Positions 1-8,343 of a DNA stretch of 64,000 nt are shown here, one piece after another. A program made the position numbers and the translations under genes. Source of the stretch: Oceanobacillus_B kapialis (GTDB taxonomy: Bacteria > Bacillota > Bacilli > Bacillales > Amphibacillaceae); NCBI RefSeq assembly GCF_042685265.1, contig NZ_JBHUMX010000010.1; one strand, written 5' to 3'. Below the pieces are notes generated by a model, which did not search any database, had not been told where the DNA came from, and saw nothing but the letters and a program-made list of their open reading frames with translations. Numbering within the stretch: position 1 is the stretch's first letter; each line of letters starts with the position of its first letter.

Positions 1-135
1 TTAGCTTCACAGAAGCTGACTTCTGCTTTGTATTTCTTCGAAAAACAGCAAGCTGTTTTTCCTTGACATACTGGTTGTTTTGTTCAGTTTTCAAAGAGCA
101 ATTTTGTGTGTCGCTCATCAATTGGCGACTTTATT
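1..135 (-). other. Leader of an rRNA operon (16S lies beyond position 1)
   Basis: Read on the minus strand, this holds a boxA-like antitermination element (TGCTCTTTGAAAACTGAAC, about 82-100) and a perfect hairpin with arms AAAAACAGC and GCTGTTTTT (about 43-62). This is typical of Bacillus pre-16S leaders. A strong sigma-A promoter lies directly upstream and lysS precedes it, as at rrnJ of B. subtilis. No mature rRNA is inside the window; the 16S gene should begin shortly to the left of base 1 (inference). Confidence 0.8.
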
Positions 136-164
136 AATATATCACATCGAGTTGTTCAAGTCAA
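136..164 (-). promoter_or_regulatory. Sigma-A promoter of the rRNA operon
   Basis: Minus strand: -35 TTGACT (159-164), 17-bp spacer, -10 TATATT (136-141), with an A/T-rich stretch upstream that could act as an UP element. A boxA-like leader follows within 40 bp. Confidence 0.85.
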
Positions 165-467
165 GCATTTTTTTAAAAAGTTTTTAACTGATGAACTCTT
201 AATGATTTTGTTTTGTTGCCTCCCGTTGAAGCAACGATATTTAATTTACCATGATTCAATACTGAACGCAAGTGAATTTTAACAAAAAATTAATGAAAAG
301 TTTATTCGTACTATTTAACCAATTTAGCCATTTATTTACCGCCCTTTTGTTTAAGGCTGCTAAACAGCTATTTCACAGTATTCTAAGCTTGTTTTTTTGG
401 CTTTCATAGAATAGAAGAAACCAGAAGAAAGGCCACCTTTAGCCGCAATTCTCTCCATATACTATGT
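165..467. other. Intergenic region between lysS and the rrn promoter
   Basis: A/T-rich, with no credible open reading frame. A weak second promoter candidate on the minus strand is TTGCGT (266-271), 17 bp, TAAATT (243-248); rrn operons often have tandem promoters, but this match is poor. Nothing else is recognisable. Confidence 0.4.
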
Positions 468-504
468 AAAAAACCCACCGGAGTGTTCCTCCAATGGGTT
501 TTAA
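468..504 (-). terminator. Intrinsic terminator of the lysS transcript
   Basis: On the minus strand AAAACCCA-TTGGAG pairs with CTCC-GGTGGGTTTT around a 5-nt loop and is followed by T residues. It begins 12 bp after the lysS stop codon. Confidence 0.85.
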
Positions 505-516
505 ATAATTGTTTCT

Positions 517-1998
517 TTATTTGTTACGCATTTGTGGGAACAATAGAACATCACGAATTGACGGTGCATTAGTCAATAACATGACTAACCTATCAATACC
601 AATGCCTAAACCACCTGTTGGAGGCATACCATACTCCAACGCTTCTAAGAAATCTTCATCCATAAGATGTGCTTCGTCATTTCCTTCTGCACGTTCTTTC
701 ACTTGAGCTTCGAAACGTTCACGTTGATCGATTGGATCATTCAGCTCACTAAATGCATTCGCATGCTCACGGCCTACAATAAATAGTTCAAAACGATCCG
801 TGAATCGTTCATCTTCTGGGTTTTTCTTAGCTAGTGGAGAAATTGCTACAGGATGTCCATAAATAAAGGTAGGTTGGATTAACGTTTCTTCTACTTTTTG
901 CTCGAAGAACTCGTTTACCACATGACCAAAGGACATCGTATCCGTAATTTCAATCCCATGCTCCTTCGCAAGACCTCTTGCTTCTTCATCGGACATTTCT
1001 TTCCAAAAGTCTACACCGGTTGCTTCTTTTACCGCATCTACCATATGAACTCTTTTCCAAGCCGGTTCAAGATCCACTTCTTCTTCTCCATAAATGACCT
1101 TCGTTGTTCCTAAGACCTCTTTTGCAATATGAGCGATTAGACTTTCTGTCAGTGCCATAATATCTTTATAATCTGCATATGCTTCGTATAACTCAATCAT
1201 CGTAAATTCTGGGTTGTGTCTCGTTGAAACACCCTCATTACGGAAAACACGGCCGATCTCATAAACCTTTTCTAAGCCACCTACTATAAGCCGCTTCAAA
1301 TGAAGTTCAATTGCAATACGCATATATAATGGAATATCCAAAGCGTTATGATGGGTTTCGAATGGACGTGCAGAAGCACCACCTGGAATACCATGCATCA
1401 TCGGTGTCTCAACTTCAAGAAAGCCCTGTCCATCTAAGTAGCGTCTCATAGATTGAATGATTTTACTCCGTAGGACAAATGTTTCTCGGCTGTCCAGGTT
1501 TGTAATCAAATCAAGATAACGCTGACGGTAACGTTGTTCGATATCTTTGAGCCCATGATATTTTTCTGGTAAAGGACGAAGAGATTTCGTTAACAAATGG
1601 AATTCCGTAGCTTTAACAGAAAGCTCCCCAACATTTGTTTTAAACATAACACCAGTAACACCGACAATATCCCCAAGGTCCGTTGATTGGAAAATCTCGT
1701 ATGCTTCTTCTCCTATTGCATCTTTACGAACATATAATTGAATCTGCCCGCTCAAATCCTGGATATGGGCAAAACCTGCTTTTCCTTTTCCTCTTTTGGT
1801 CATCATTCTTCCAGCTATCGTAACACTTTCAGATTTCTCTTCTAACTCTTCCTTCGTAAATTGGTCGTATGCTTTGAGCAACTCCTGTGCAAGATGCGTA
1901 CGATCATACCTGTTACCAAACGGATCAAGCCCTTGCTCCCTATACGTATTAAGCTTGTCTCTTCTTACCCGCATGTGTTCATTTAATTCTTCTGACAT
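517..1998 (-). CDS. lysS: Lysyl-tRNA synthetase, class II
   Basis: Charges tRNA-Lys with lysine in the cytoplasm. The 493-residue product has an N-terminal OB-fold anticodon-binding domain (about 55-140), class II motif 2 around residue 250 (FRNEG...HNPEFTMIE) and motif 3 near the C-terminus (GIGIDRL). Length is normal for the family. The ATG at 1998 is chosen because AGGAG sits 8 nt upstream; an upstream in-frame start would add six residues without a good ribosome site. It is the last gene of the folP-folB-folK-yazB cluster and precedes an rRNA operon, as in B. subtilis; dusB, which sits before lysS there, is absent. Confidence 0.97.
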   Translation of the reverse strand: MSEELNEHMRVRRDKLNTYREQGLDPFGNRYDRTHLAQELLKAYDQFTKEELEEKSESVTIAGRMMTKRGKGKAGFAHIQDLSGQIQLYVRKDAIGEEAYEIFQSTDLGDIVGVTGVMFKTNVGELSVKATEFHLLTKSLRPLPEKYHGLKDIEQRYRQRYLDLITNLDSRETFVLRSKIIQSMRRYLDGQGFLEVETPMMHGIPGGASARPFETHHNALDIPLYMRIAIELHLKRLIVGGLEKVYEIGRVFRNEGVSTRHNPEFTMIELYEAYADYKDIMALTESLIAHIAKEVLGTTKVIYGEEEVDLEPAWKRVHMVDAVKEATGVDFWKEMSDEEARGLAKEHGIEITDTMSFGHVVNEFFEQKVEETLIQPTFIYGHPVAISPLAKKNPEDERFTDRFELFIVGREHANAFSELNDPIDQRERFEAQVKERAEGNDEAHLMDEDFLEALEYGMPPTGGLGIGIDRLVMLLTNAPSIRDVLLFPQMRNK

Positions 1999-2076
1999 TA
2001 CTATCACTCCTGTCATTAATGTAAATCTCTAAAAATGTATAAAAAACTAGCACGCATAGCTTATAAATATGACGGA

Positions 2077-2298
2077 CTAGATCTCTTCAGTTTGTTCCTC
2101 AAGGATTAATTCTTCTCTTGTGATACCAAGAGATTCAGTAACTTTATCCAACAGTTCATCATCAGCAGTCTTCGTTCCTCTTTCTACTGCTCCGATAACA
2201 GCTATAGGTACATCCGCCTTTTCCGCAAAAGATATTTGTGTATATCCTTTTAATTTGCGAAAGGCCTTTATTCTTCTCCCAATTCGCTTCGCATCCAT
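2077..2298 (-). CDS. yazB: YazB-like XRE-family helix-turn-helix protein
   Basis: A 73-residue protein that is almost entirely one XRE/Cro-type helix-turn-helix domain (about residues 5-62: GRRIKAFRKLKGYTQ, then FAEKADVPIAVIGAVERG). It has no effector domain. Its start lies inside the 3' end of folK (31-nt overlap), which implies translational coupling. Position and size match B. subtilis YazB, whose target is not known to me. DNA binding is inferred from the fold only. Confidence 0.85.
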   Translation of the reverse strand: MDAKRIGRRIKAFRKLKGYTQISFAEKADVPIAVIGAVERGTKTADDELLDKVTESLGITREELILEEQTEEI

Positions 2299-2780
2299 CG
2301 TTGTACATCCTTTATGTCTGTTTCTGGAAGTTCATTTATTAATTCCCCCACACGCTTCCCAAGAGAAGGTATCATCGCAGTTGGTGCAATTTCCCGTAAT
2401 GGTATGAGAACAAAAGCGCGCTCATGCATCCTTGGGTGAGGAATAATTAATTGTTCCGTTTTTATATTTTCTTGATTATAAAGCAAAATGTCAAGGTCTA
2501 TGGTGCGGGGACCGAAGCGTATATCTCTTTTTCTCCCAAGCTGTTTTTCAATTTCCTGGCATGTACCCAATAACCGTTCAGAAGAAAAGGAGGTGTGGAC
2601 TTGGACAACCATGTTTAAAAAATCGGCCTGATCTGTATACCCTACAGGTGCTGTTTCATATATAGAGGATACCTGATCTATCGTTATCTCCGAATATGCA
2701 TCTAATAATCGCAGGGCATCTTTTAAGTAACGTTCTCTTGGTTCGATATTTGTTCCTAATGCTAAAAATACTGTATTCAT
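2268..2780 (-). CDS. folK: 2-amino-4-hydroxy-6-hydroxymethyldihydropteridine pyrophosphokinase
   Basis: Transfers pyrophosphate from ATP to 6-hydroxymethyl-7,8-dihydropterin, the step before dihydropteroate synthase. The 170-residue product starts with FLALGTN and carries the HPPK signature GPRTIDLDILLY. The ATG at 2780 is preferred: GGGAGAG lies just upstream and the start falls 2 nt before the end of folB. The tight folP-folB-folK order is a standard folate operon. Confidence 0.95.
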   Translation of the reverse strand: MNTVFLALGTNIEPRERYLKDALRLLDAYSEITIDQVSSIYETAPVGYTDQADFLNMVVQVHTSFSSERLLGTCQEIEKQLGRKRDIRFGPRTIDLDILLYNQENIKTEQLIIPHPRMHERAFVLIPLREIAPTAMIPSLGKRVGELINELPETDIKDVQRWMRSELGEE

Positions 2781-2781
2781 T

Positions 2782-3141
2782 CTATCTCTCCCTAAATATT
2801 TCAACAGCAACCGACTGGTAATGGCCAGGGATTGGAGGATCTGGCTTGATTACTTTTACTCTGCAAGCCGTTAGCATGGAAAAAGACTCAAGCAAAGTTC
2901 CGGCAATATTTTCTGCCACTGCTTCAACTAAATTCTTTGCATCCCCTTCTACCACGGCTTTAATCTTCTCATAAGCTTGTCCATAATGGATAGAATCATG
3001 CATATTATCTGATTTGCCTGCTTTTTGTAAGCTAACATACAACTCTACATCGACATTAAACCGCTGACCAAGTTTGTTTTCCTCTGGAAGCAATCCGTGA
3101 TATCCATAAAATTGTAGATTGCGCAGTATAATTTTATCCAT
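2782..3141 (-). CDS. folB: Dihydroneopterin aldolase
   Basis: Cleaves 7,8-dihydroneopterin to 6-hydroxymethyl-dihydropterin and glycolaldehyde. The 119-residue protein begins MDKIILRNLQFYGYHG, the conserved FolB N-terminus with the active-site YGYHG. The ATG at 3141 has GGGAG 8 nt upstream; a GTG nine bases earlier would place the ribosome site on top of the start. It overlaps the end of folP by 8 nt, so the two are probably translationally coupled. Confidence 0.95.
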   Translation of the reverse strand: MDKIILRNLQFYGYHGLLPEENKLGQRFNVDVELYVSLQKAGKSDNMHDSIHYGQAYEKIKAVVEGDAKNLVEAVAENIAGTLLESFSMLTACRVKVIKPDPPIPGHYQSVAVEIFRER

Positions 3142-3970
3142 TTCCCACACTCCCAGCCTTAAGCATAGCGTCCGTCATGACGGCTAGCTCTTTATTCAGC
3201 TTCACATTGTGTACGCGCACGATCTGCACACCCTTTGTTATACCAAGGCATGTCGTAGCACCAGTCCCGACATCGCGCTGGTTAGGTTCGGTGCCGAGCA
3301 GGTTTCCGATAAATCGTTTTCTTGACGTGCCCAACAATAGCGGGAAACCTAAGCTATGAAATGCTTCCAGGTTATTCATGACGAGCAAATTATCATCAGC
3401 AGTTTTAGCAAAACCTACACCTGGGTCGATGATGATGTTTTCATGTTTCACACCTGCTGATTGGGCAATGTGTATGCTCTCATAAAGATCTTGTTTCATA
3501 TCATCAATTAGAGCACCGTATTCCAGATTATCTCGATTATGCATGAGAATAAGGGGGGCACCATATTCAGCTGCGACATGTGCAATATCTGGTTCCATTT
3601 TCGCTCCCCACACGTCATTAATAATATCTGCACCTGCTTCCAATGCTCTCCTTGCCGTCTCTGCCTTATACGTATCAATAGAGATTGGAATCGACACGTT
3701 TTCTTTTATGGCTTTAATCGCGGGGACGACTCGATTTATTTCCTCTTCCACTCCGACAGGATCATGGCCAGGTCTGGTAGATTCACCACCTATATCGATA
3801 ATATCCGCACCATTACGTTCCAATAAGACTGCCTGCTCTACCGCCTTTTCTACGGAATTATAATGGCCTCCATCTGAAAAGGAGTCTGGCGTAACATTTA
3901 ATATCCCCATTATATGCGTTCGTTCTGTTAAGTCATATATCTTATGTTTTGTTTTGAGCTTCAACTTCAT
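3134..3970 (-). CDS. folP: Dihydropteroate synthase
   Basis: Condenses p-aminobenzoate with hydroxymethyl-dihydropterin pyrophosphate; the target of sulfonamides. The 278-residue TIM-barrel protein shows both signatures: GILNVTPDSFSDGG near residue 25 and DIIDIGGESTRPG near residue 55. The ATG at 3970 has AGAAGG close upstream; a GTG 27 bases earlier is an alternative. In B. subtilis pabB, pabA and pabC sit between cysK and this gene; here folP is separated from cysK only by a terminator, so pABA genes must be elsewhere or absent. Confidence 0.95.
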   Translation of the reverse strand: MKLKLKTKHKIYDLTERTHIMGILNVTPDSFSDGGHYNSVEKAVEQAVLLERNGADIIDIGGESTRPGHDPVGVEEEINRVVPAIKAIKENVSIPISIDTYKAETARRALEAGADIINDVWGAKMEPDIAHVAAEYGAPLILMHNRDNLEYGALIDDMKQDLYESIHIAQSAGVKHENIIIDPGVGFAKTADDNLLVMNNLEAFHSLGFPLLLGTSRKRFIGNLLGTEPNQRDVGTGATTCLGITKGVQIVRVHNVKLNKELAVMTDAMLKAGSVGNG

Positions 3971-4070
3971 CGAACCTTCTTTCACACCCTTAATCACCTA
4001 CTATCGTACCACAAACCTGTATGGCAGGCGACCTGTTTGCCAGTTCTTAATCAAACGCACAAAAGCCTGT

Positions 4071-4106
4071 TTAAAAACAAAAGCCAGCACCTCCTCAGGT
4101 ACTGGC
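4071..4106 (-). terminator. Intrinsic terminator of cysK
   Basis: Minus strand: GCCAGTACCT, 4-nt loop, AGGTGCTGGC, then TTTTGTTTTT. It lies 18 bp beyond the cysK stop and separates cysK from the folate genes. Confidence 0.9.
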
Positions 4107-4123
4107 CTCGCATTATAGTTTAC

Positions 4124-5059
4124 TTACTCATTATTTTCTTCAAACTGGTACAGCGGGGTAGATAAATAACGCTCTCCGTTGTCCGGGAACACCGCAAGAA
4201 CTTTCTTTCCTTTACCAAGCTGTTTGGCCACTTTCTTCGCTGCGGCAACTGCAGCACCAGCAGAAATTCCGCCAAGGATGCCGTTGGTTGTAGCCACTTC
4301 TCGAGAAGTCGCAAAGGCTTCCTCATTTGTGATAGGAAGAACTTCGTCGTAAATCTCGGTATCCAAAATTTCCGGTACGAAGCCAGCCCCAATTCCTTGA
4401 ATTTTATGCGGACCAGGCTTATTTCCAGATAAAACAGCAGAATCTTCTGGTTCAACTGCATATATTTTAACTCCATCAAAGTGCTCTTTTAATACTTTAC
4501 CGGCACCTGTGATCGTACCACCTGTTCCAATTCCTGAAACAAAGGCATCGAGTCCTTCTTCTTTCATTTGTTCGACGATTTCTTTCCCAGTTGTCCGTGC
4601 ATGTACTTCAGGATTAGCTTGATTGTTAAATTGCTGTGGCATGAAATAGCCGTGTTCCTTTTGTAATTCTCCAGCTTTATTTATGGCGCCTTTCATTCCT
4701 TCAGCTCCTGGTGTTAACACAAGCTTGGCTCCATAAGCACGTAGTAAATTTCTCCGTTCCTTACTCATTGTATCTGGCATTACAAGCACTGCTTGATAAC
4801 CTTTGGCTGCTGCAACCATAGCAAGCCCGATCCCAGTGTTCCCACTTGTCGGTTCAATAATTGTATCGCCCTCTTTTATGGCCCCTTCCTTTTCCGCTGC
4901 CTCGATCATCGCCAACGCGATACGATCCTTAACAGAACTTCCAGGATTCATAAATTCAAGCTTCACATAAATATCAGCACTGTTGTCATCACTAATGCCG
5001 TTTAACTTTACAATTGGAGTCTGGCCAATCAGTCCAGAAATATTATCAGCTACTCTCAT
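4124..5059 (-). CDS. cysK: Cysteine synthase A (O-acetylserine sulfhydrylase)
   Basis: PLP enzyme that makes L-cysteine from O-acetylserine and sulfide. In the 311-residue product the PLP lysine is K44 in PGSSVKDRIAL; TSGNTG (71-76) binds the substrate and the GTGGT loop near residue 178 holds the PLP phosphate. Length is typical. The GGAGGGG ribosome site precedes ATG 5059, and the gene has its own promoter and terminator, so it is probably monocistronic. Control by CymR would be expected from B. subtilis, but I did not identify a convincing CymR site. Confidence 0.96.
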   Translation of the reverse strand: MRVADNISGLIGQTPIVKLNGISDDNSADIYVKLEFMNPGSSVKDRIALAMIEAAEKEGAIKEGDTIIEPTSGNTGIGLAMVAAAKGYQAVLVMPDTMSKERRNLLRAYGAKLVLTPGAEGMKGAINKAGELQKEHGYFMPQQFNNQANPEVHARTTGKEIVEQMKEEGLDAFVSGIGTGGTITGAGKVLKEHFDGVKIYAVEPEDSAVLSGNKPGPHKIQGIGAGFVPEILDTEIYDEVLPITNEEAFATSREVATTNGILGGISAGAAVAAAKKVAKQLGKGKKVLAVFPDNGERYLSTPLYQFEENNE

Positions 5060-5103
5060 TGAAACCCCTCCTAATCCCTAGTCATTTTGTATGATTTAAT
5101 TCT

Positions 5104-5132
5104 AATGTACGGTTTATCACGTTAAATGTCAA
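5104..5132 (-). promoter_or_regulatory. Sigma-A promoter of cysK
   Basis: Minus strand: consensus -35 TTGACA (5127-5132), 17-bp spacer, -10 TACATT (5104-5109), about 45 bp before the cysK start. Confidence 0.75.
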
Positions 5133-5143
5133 CCAATACTAGT

Positions 5144-6055
5144 TTATTCATCATATACCCACTCAATGTCTAGTTCTTCCCACAGCGGTTCTGCCGTTAA
5201 GGTCTGGTCAAGTTTATGCATGGCCAGCTCCGTTCTAATATAAGGCTTCATTTCCTCGTACGTGAAATCAATTCCTGACAATTTTTTGTGTAAGTAAATG
5301 ACCGCATACTGATTCCCTACAGCAAAAGGTTCACTGTATGAATGCTCATCCATATCTGCAGCTACCTCTTCATAGCCATCCGGAAAAAATTGACTCGTCG
5401 TAAAAATATACCCTAAATAGCCTCCAGCATCTCTTGATTCTTCATCAGTCGAGTACTCTTGTGCCAGCATATTAAAAGACGCACCATTATCTAACTCTTC
5501 CTTTACTTTATTAGCTGTTTCCTCGTCGTCTACCACAATGTGCGATAATTGCATGGACGGTGTTACATTATACTGGTTACCATAGGTTTGGTAGTGACTC
5601 TCCATATCACCTTCAGGAATGTCCGTTCCTTCGGTCAGCAGCATTTCCAACTGATAGCGATAGCGAATATCTTCCCGCCAGCCTTTTTCAGCCTCGTCAT
5701 ATTCCTCTTCTGTCATGACACCTTGCATTGCTGTCAGCATCGCTACTTCCCGGTCAATTACCTTTTCATCAATTTCAATGCCTTTCTCTTCTGCTAACTG
5801 AGCAACAACCTCGTGGTCCACCATCGTCTTTAATTGTTTCTTCCCGTGATTGGAACGTAAACTGCTCATCCAGTTTTCATAGGAAATTTCTTCTCCACCA
5901 ATGGTTGCAACCGGCTCTTTCGTGTCTATCGCAGGACCATTCTCTTCTCCTGCTGATTCTGCCGGTGACTCCTCCCCATTATTCCAAAAGGTTAACGAAG
6001 CAATATTGGTAATAATAAGGATGACAATGATGCCAAGCAATAATTTTTTCGACAT
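5144..6055 (-). CDS. yacD: PpiC-type peptidyl-prolyl isomerase, membrane anchored (YacD-like)
   Basis: The 303-residue protein has one N-terminal membrane segment (about 4-24, LLLGIIVILIITNIASLTF) with no lipobox cysteine, so it is probably a signal-anchored extracytoplasmic protein rather than a PrsA lipoprotein. A parvulin domain follows (about 168-265: LSHIVVDDEE, then FNMLAQEYSTD and GGYLGY). It is very acidic outside the membrane segment. Position between hslO and cysK matches B. subtilis yacD. A folding role for exported proteins is inferred from the domain. Confidence 0.85.
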   Translation of the reverse strand: MSKKLLLGIIVILIITNIASLTFWNNGEESPAESAGEENGPAIDTKEPVATIGGEEISYENWMSSLRSNHGKKQLKTMVDHEVVAQLAEEKGIEIDEKVIDREVAMLTAMQGVMTEEEYDEAEKGWREDIRYRYQLEMLLTEGTDIPEGDMESHYQTYGNQYNVTPSMQLSHIVVDDEETANKVKEELDNGASFNMLAQEYSTDEESRDAGGYLGYIFTTSQFFPDGYEEVAADMDEHSYSEPFAVGNQYAVIYLHKKLSGIDFTYEEMKPYIRTELAMHKLDQTLTAEPLWEELDIEWVYDE

Positions 6056-6083
6056 TCTGTAATTCCCCCTGTATTGCCTTGCT

Positions 6084-6953
6084 TTATTGCTTTAAGGTCT
6101 TTAACTCGTCTTCTGTGAAGACATATTTTTCGTTACAAAAATGACAACTAGCTTCTGCACCATGATCCTCTTGAATCATGTTTTCAATTTCTTCGTTCCC
6201 TAACCCAATAATCGCTTGTTCAAGTCTTTCCCTCGAGCACCTGCAACGAAATTCTAAAGGTTGTTTCTCATGGATTTTTAGCTCTTCTTCCCCAAGCAAC
6301 CGTTCCAAAATTTCCTCTGGGCTATTCCCTTCTCTTATAAGGGAAGAAATTGGCGGGATGGAGGCAATTTGATTTTCTAGCTTGGTAATAATCTCATCAT
6401 CGGCCCCAGGCATAATTTGCAGGATAAATCCGCCCGAAGCCAAAATGGTATGGTCTGGGTTCACAAGTACCCCAGCACCAACAGAGGATGGGACTTGCTC
6501 CGAGTTGGCAAAATAGTACGTGAAATCCTCACTAATTTCCCCGGAAATAATCGGCACTTCTCCAGTGAAAAATTCTTTTAAGCCTAAATCCTTTGTCACA
6601 CTCAAATTACCTTCTACTCCGACCGCTCTAGCTACATCAAGTTTTCCTTTTGCATTTAAATCAAAATCTACATGCGGATTAGACACATAACCGCGGACAT
6701 GCCCTTGTGCATTCGCGTCAGCAATAATAGCCCCAATTGGCCCTCCGCCCTCTACTTTTACAGTTAGAGAATCTTCACCCTTAAGCATTGCACCCATCAT
6801 CGCTGTAATCGTAATCGTTCTACCTAATGCGGCAGATGCAGTAGCCCATGTATCATGCCTTTTTCGTGCTTCCTCTACTGTTTCTGTTGATGTCGCCGCA
6901 TACGCTCTTACTTTTCCTTGATATGCCGTTGCTTTTATTAAATAATCCTTCAT
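6084..6953 (-). CDS. hslO: Redox-regulated chaperone Hsp33
   Basis: Cytosolic holdase activated by oxidative unfolding. The 289-residue product ends in the zinc redox switch: CxC at about C237/C239 and CxxC at about C270/C273 (SCHFC). The first 230 residues form the Hsp33 core. AAGGAGGAAG precedes the ATG. It follows coaX by 21 bp in the same transcript, the conserved coaX-hslO-yacD order of Bacillus. Confidence 0.95.
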   Translation of the reverse strand: MKDYLIKATAYQGKVRAYAATSTETVEEARKRHDTWATASAALGRTITITAMMGAMLKGEDSLTVKVEGGGPIGAIIADANAQGHVRGYVSNPHVDFDLNAKGKLDVARAVGVEGNLSVTKDLGLKEFFTGEVPIISGEISEDFTYYFANSEQVPSSVGAGVLVNPDHTILASGGFILQIMPGADDEIITKLENQIASIPPISSLIREGNSPEEILERLLGEEELKIHEKQPLEFRCRCSRERLEQAIIGLGNEEIENMIQEDHGAEASCHFCNEKYVFTEDELKTLKQ

Positions 6954-6974
6954 GCTGCTTCCTCCTTATGTTAG

Positions 6975-7748
6975 CTAGCTTTGCTTATTCCTTTGATAGA
7001 TTAAATACAATCCCTTTAACGTTAAGTGTGAATCAACATGATCAATCGTTTCCGATGCGTCTGAGATCAGGGAAGCCAAACCACCTGTGGCAATCACTGT
7101 GGCACTTATATTGTTTTGTTGTTCAATACGTTTCACAATTCCATCAACCTGCCCAACATAGCCATAAAACACACCAGATTGCATGGCTCCCACTGTTGAA
7201 GTTCCCACAACATTGTCTGGCGGTACAATTTCAATTTTGGGCAGCTTCGATGCTTTACTATAGAGTGCTTCCATGGAAACATTAATGCCCGGGGAAATCA
7301 CACCACCTTCGTATTCCTCATCCTTATTAATATAGCAGTAAGTAGTGGCTGTCCCAAAATCAATGACAATCAATGGCGCCTTATATTCTGCAATTGCACC
7401 TACCGCATTTACCACGCGGTCTGCGCCAATTTCTTTAGGATTTGGATATTTCATTTTAAGATAGGATTGAACCTCGTCTTTTCCAATTACCACTGGTTCC
7501 TGGTGGAAATATAGCCGACACATTCTCTCCAACGCAAACATAATTGGTGGAACTACAGAGGAAATGATGACCCCATGTATATCTGAAAAGGCAATCCCTT
7601 TATGGTCAAATAATGACTTTATTAACATTCCGAATTCATCTTCTGTTTTATAACGGTCTGTCTTGATCCGCCATTCATGCTTAAGCTCGTCCTGTTCAAA
7701 CACCCCCAGAACCGTATTCGTGTTTCCTACGTCTAATACAAACAGCAT
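6975..7748 (-). CDS. coaX: Type III pantothenate kinase
   Basis: Phosphorylates pantothenate in the first committed step of CoA synthesis. The 257-residue ASKHA-fold protein begins LFVLDVGNTNTVLGVF (phosphate loop) and carries GADRVVNAVGA and IDFGTATT, which are characteristic of CoaX rather than CoaA. GAAGGG is about 11 nt before ATG 7748. It heads the coaX-hslO-yacD transcript and sits just downstream of repeat copy A. Confidence 0.95.
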   Translation of the reverse strand: MLFVLDVGNTNTVLGVFEQDELKHEWRIKTDRYKTEDEFGMLIKSLFDHKGIAFSDIHGVIISSVVPPIMFALERMCRLYFHQEPVVIGKDEVQSYLKMKYPNPKEIGADRVVNAVGAIAEYKAPLIVIDFGTATTYCYINKDEEYEGGVISPGINVSMEALYSKASKLPKIEIVPPDNVVGTSTVGAMQSGVFYGYVGQVDGIVKRIEQQNNISATVIATGGLASLISDASETIDHVDSHLTLKGLYLIYQRNKQS

Positions 7749-7794
7749 ACCTATTCAGACCCTTCTCTTAAGACCTACTATCCTTTTTATACAA

Positions 7795-7823
7795 CTTATA
7801 ATATACCATAATTCATCTTGCAA
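7795..7823 (-). promoter_or_regulatory. Likely promoter of coaX
   Basis: Minus strand: TTGCAA (7818-7823), 17 bp, TATAAG (7795-7800), ending about 45 bp before the coaX start. Confidence 0.5.
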
Positions 7824-7906
7824 TGCGCAATGTCCAGATTGGCTGCCTATTTAGAAATACCTCTGTAAAATGATGCACTCTGCTCATTAGACCAACTGGT
7901 TTTCAC

Positions 7907-8296
7907 CAGAACAAAAGCGCAGGGCGCCCGTTTTAAGGAACGCCGACTAAGTTCGCCTCGTCCTGAGGCAACGTCGGCATGACCCGGATCCTCCGGGCCC
8001 ACGTAGCGAGTGGAACGAATCAACTGAGATAAATGAATCATGCCCCTGCATCAGGGGTATGTCGGCGTTGGCCGGCAAGGCCGGTTTTAGTCGACCTTCC
8101 TTTATTTTACGAACCGATGATGACTTTCACCACAAGGGTATAAGTGCGACTAAGCCTCTGGTTTCACCAGTCGGCAAGTCTTCTTTATCGTAGGGCGATT
8201 TCGTGAAGTCGCCTAGTTTCTGGGCGCTGGAGCTGGAAGTGGCTCCCCCTGTCAATGAACAACATACCGCCAATTATTTATACTTCCTTATCTATC
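7907..8296. repeat. Hairpin-rich interspersed repeat, type 1, copy A
   Basis: About 390 bp, nearly identical to 39511-39965. It starts CAGAACAAAAGCGCAGGGCG and ends ATACCGCCAATTATTTATAC. GC content is higher than in the flanking DNA. It is built from serial inverted repeats, including GGCCGGCAAGGCCGG, CCCCTGCATCAGGGG, GGGCGATTTCGTGAAGTCGCC and a nested CCGAC/GTCGG structure. It lacks a transposase. It ends directly at the ftsH terminator. A 64-codon reading frame inside it is also open in copy B, but I consider it non-coding. It fills most of the gap between ftsH and coaX. Confidence 0.85.
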
Positions 8297-8334
8297 AAAA
8301 AAAGGCAGTCTCCAAATTAGAGAACTGCCTTTTC
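8297..8334 (-). terminator. Intrinsic terminator of ftsH
   Basis: Minus strand: AAAAGGCAGTTCTC, short loop, GAGACTGCC, then a run of seven T. It starts 10 bp after the ftsH stop. Confidence 0.9.
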
Positions 8335-8343
8335 TTCGATTAC

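Noticed and set aside
7847..8041. 64-codon frame inside repeat copy A (also open in copy B at 39487-39681)
   Set aside because: The frame lies wholly within a hairpin-rich repeat, with no ribosome site; conservation follows from repeat identity.
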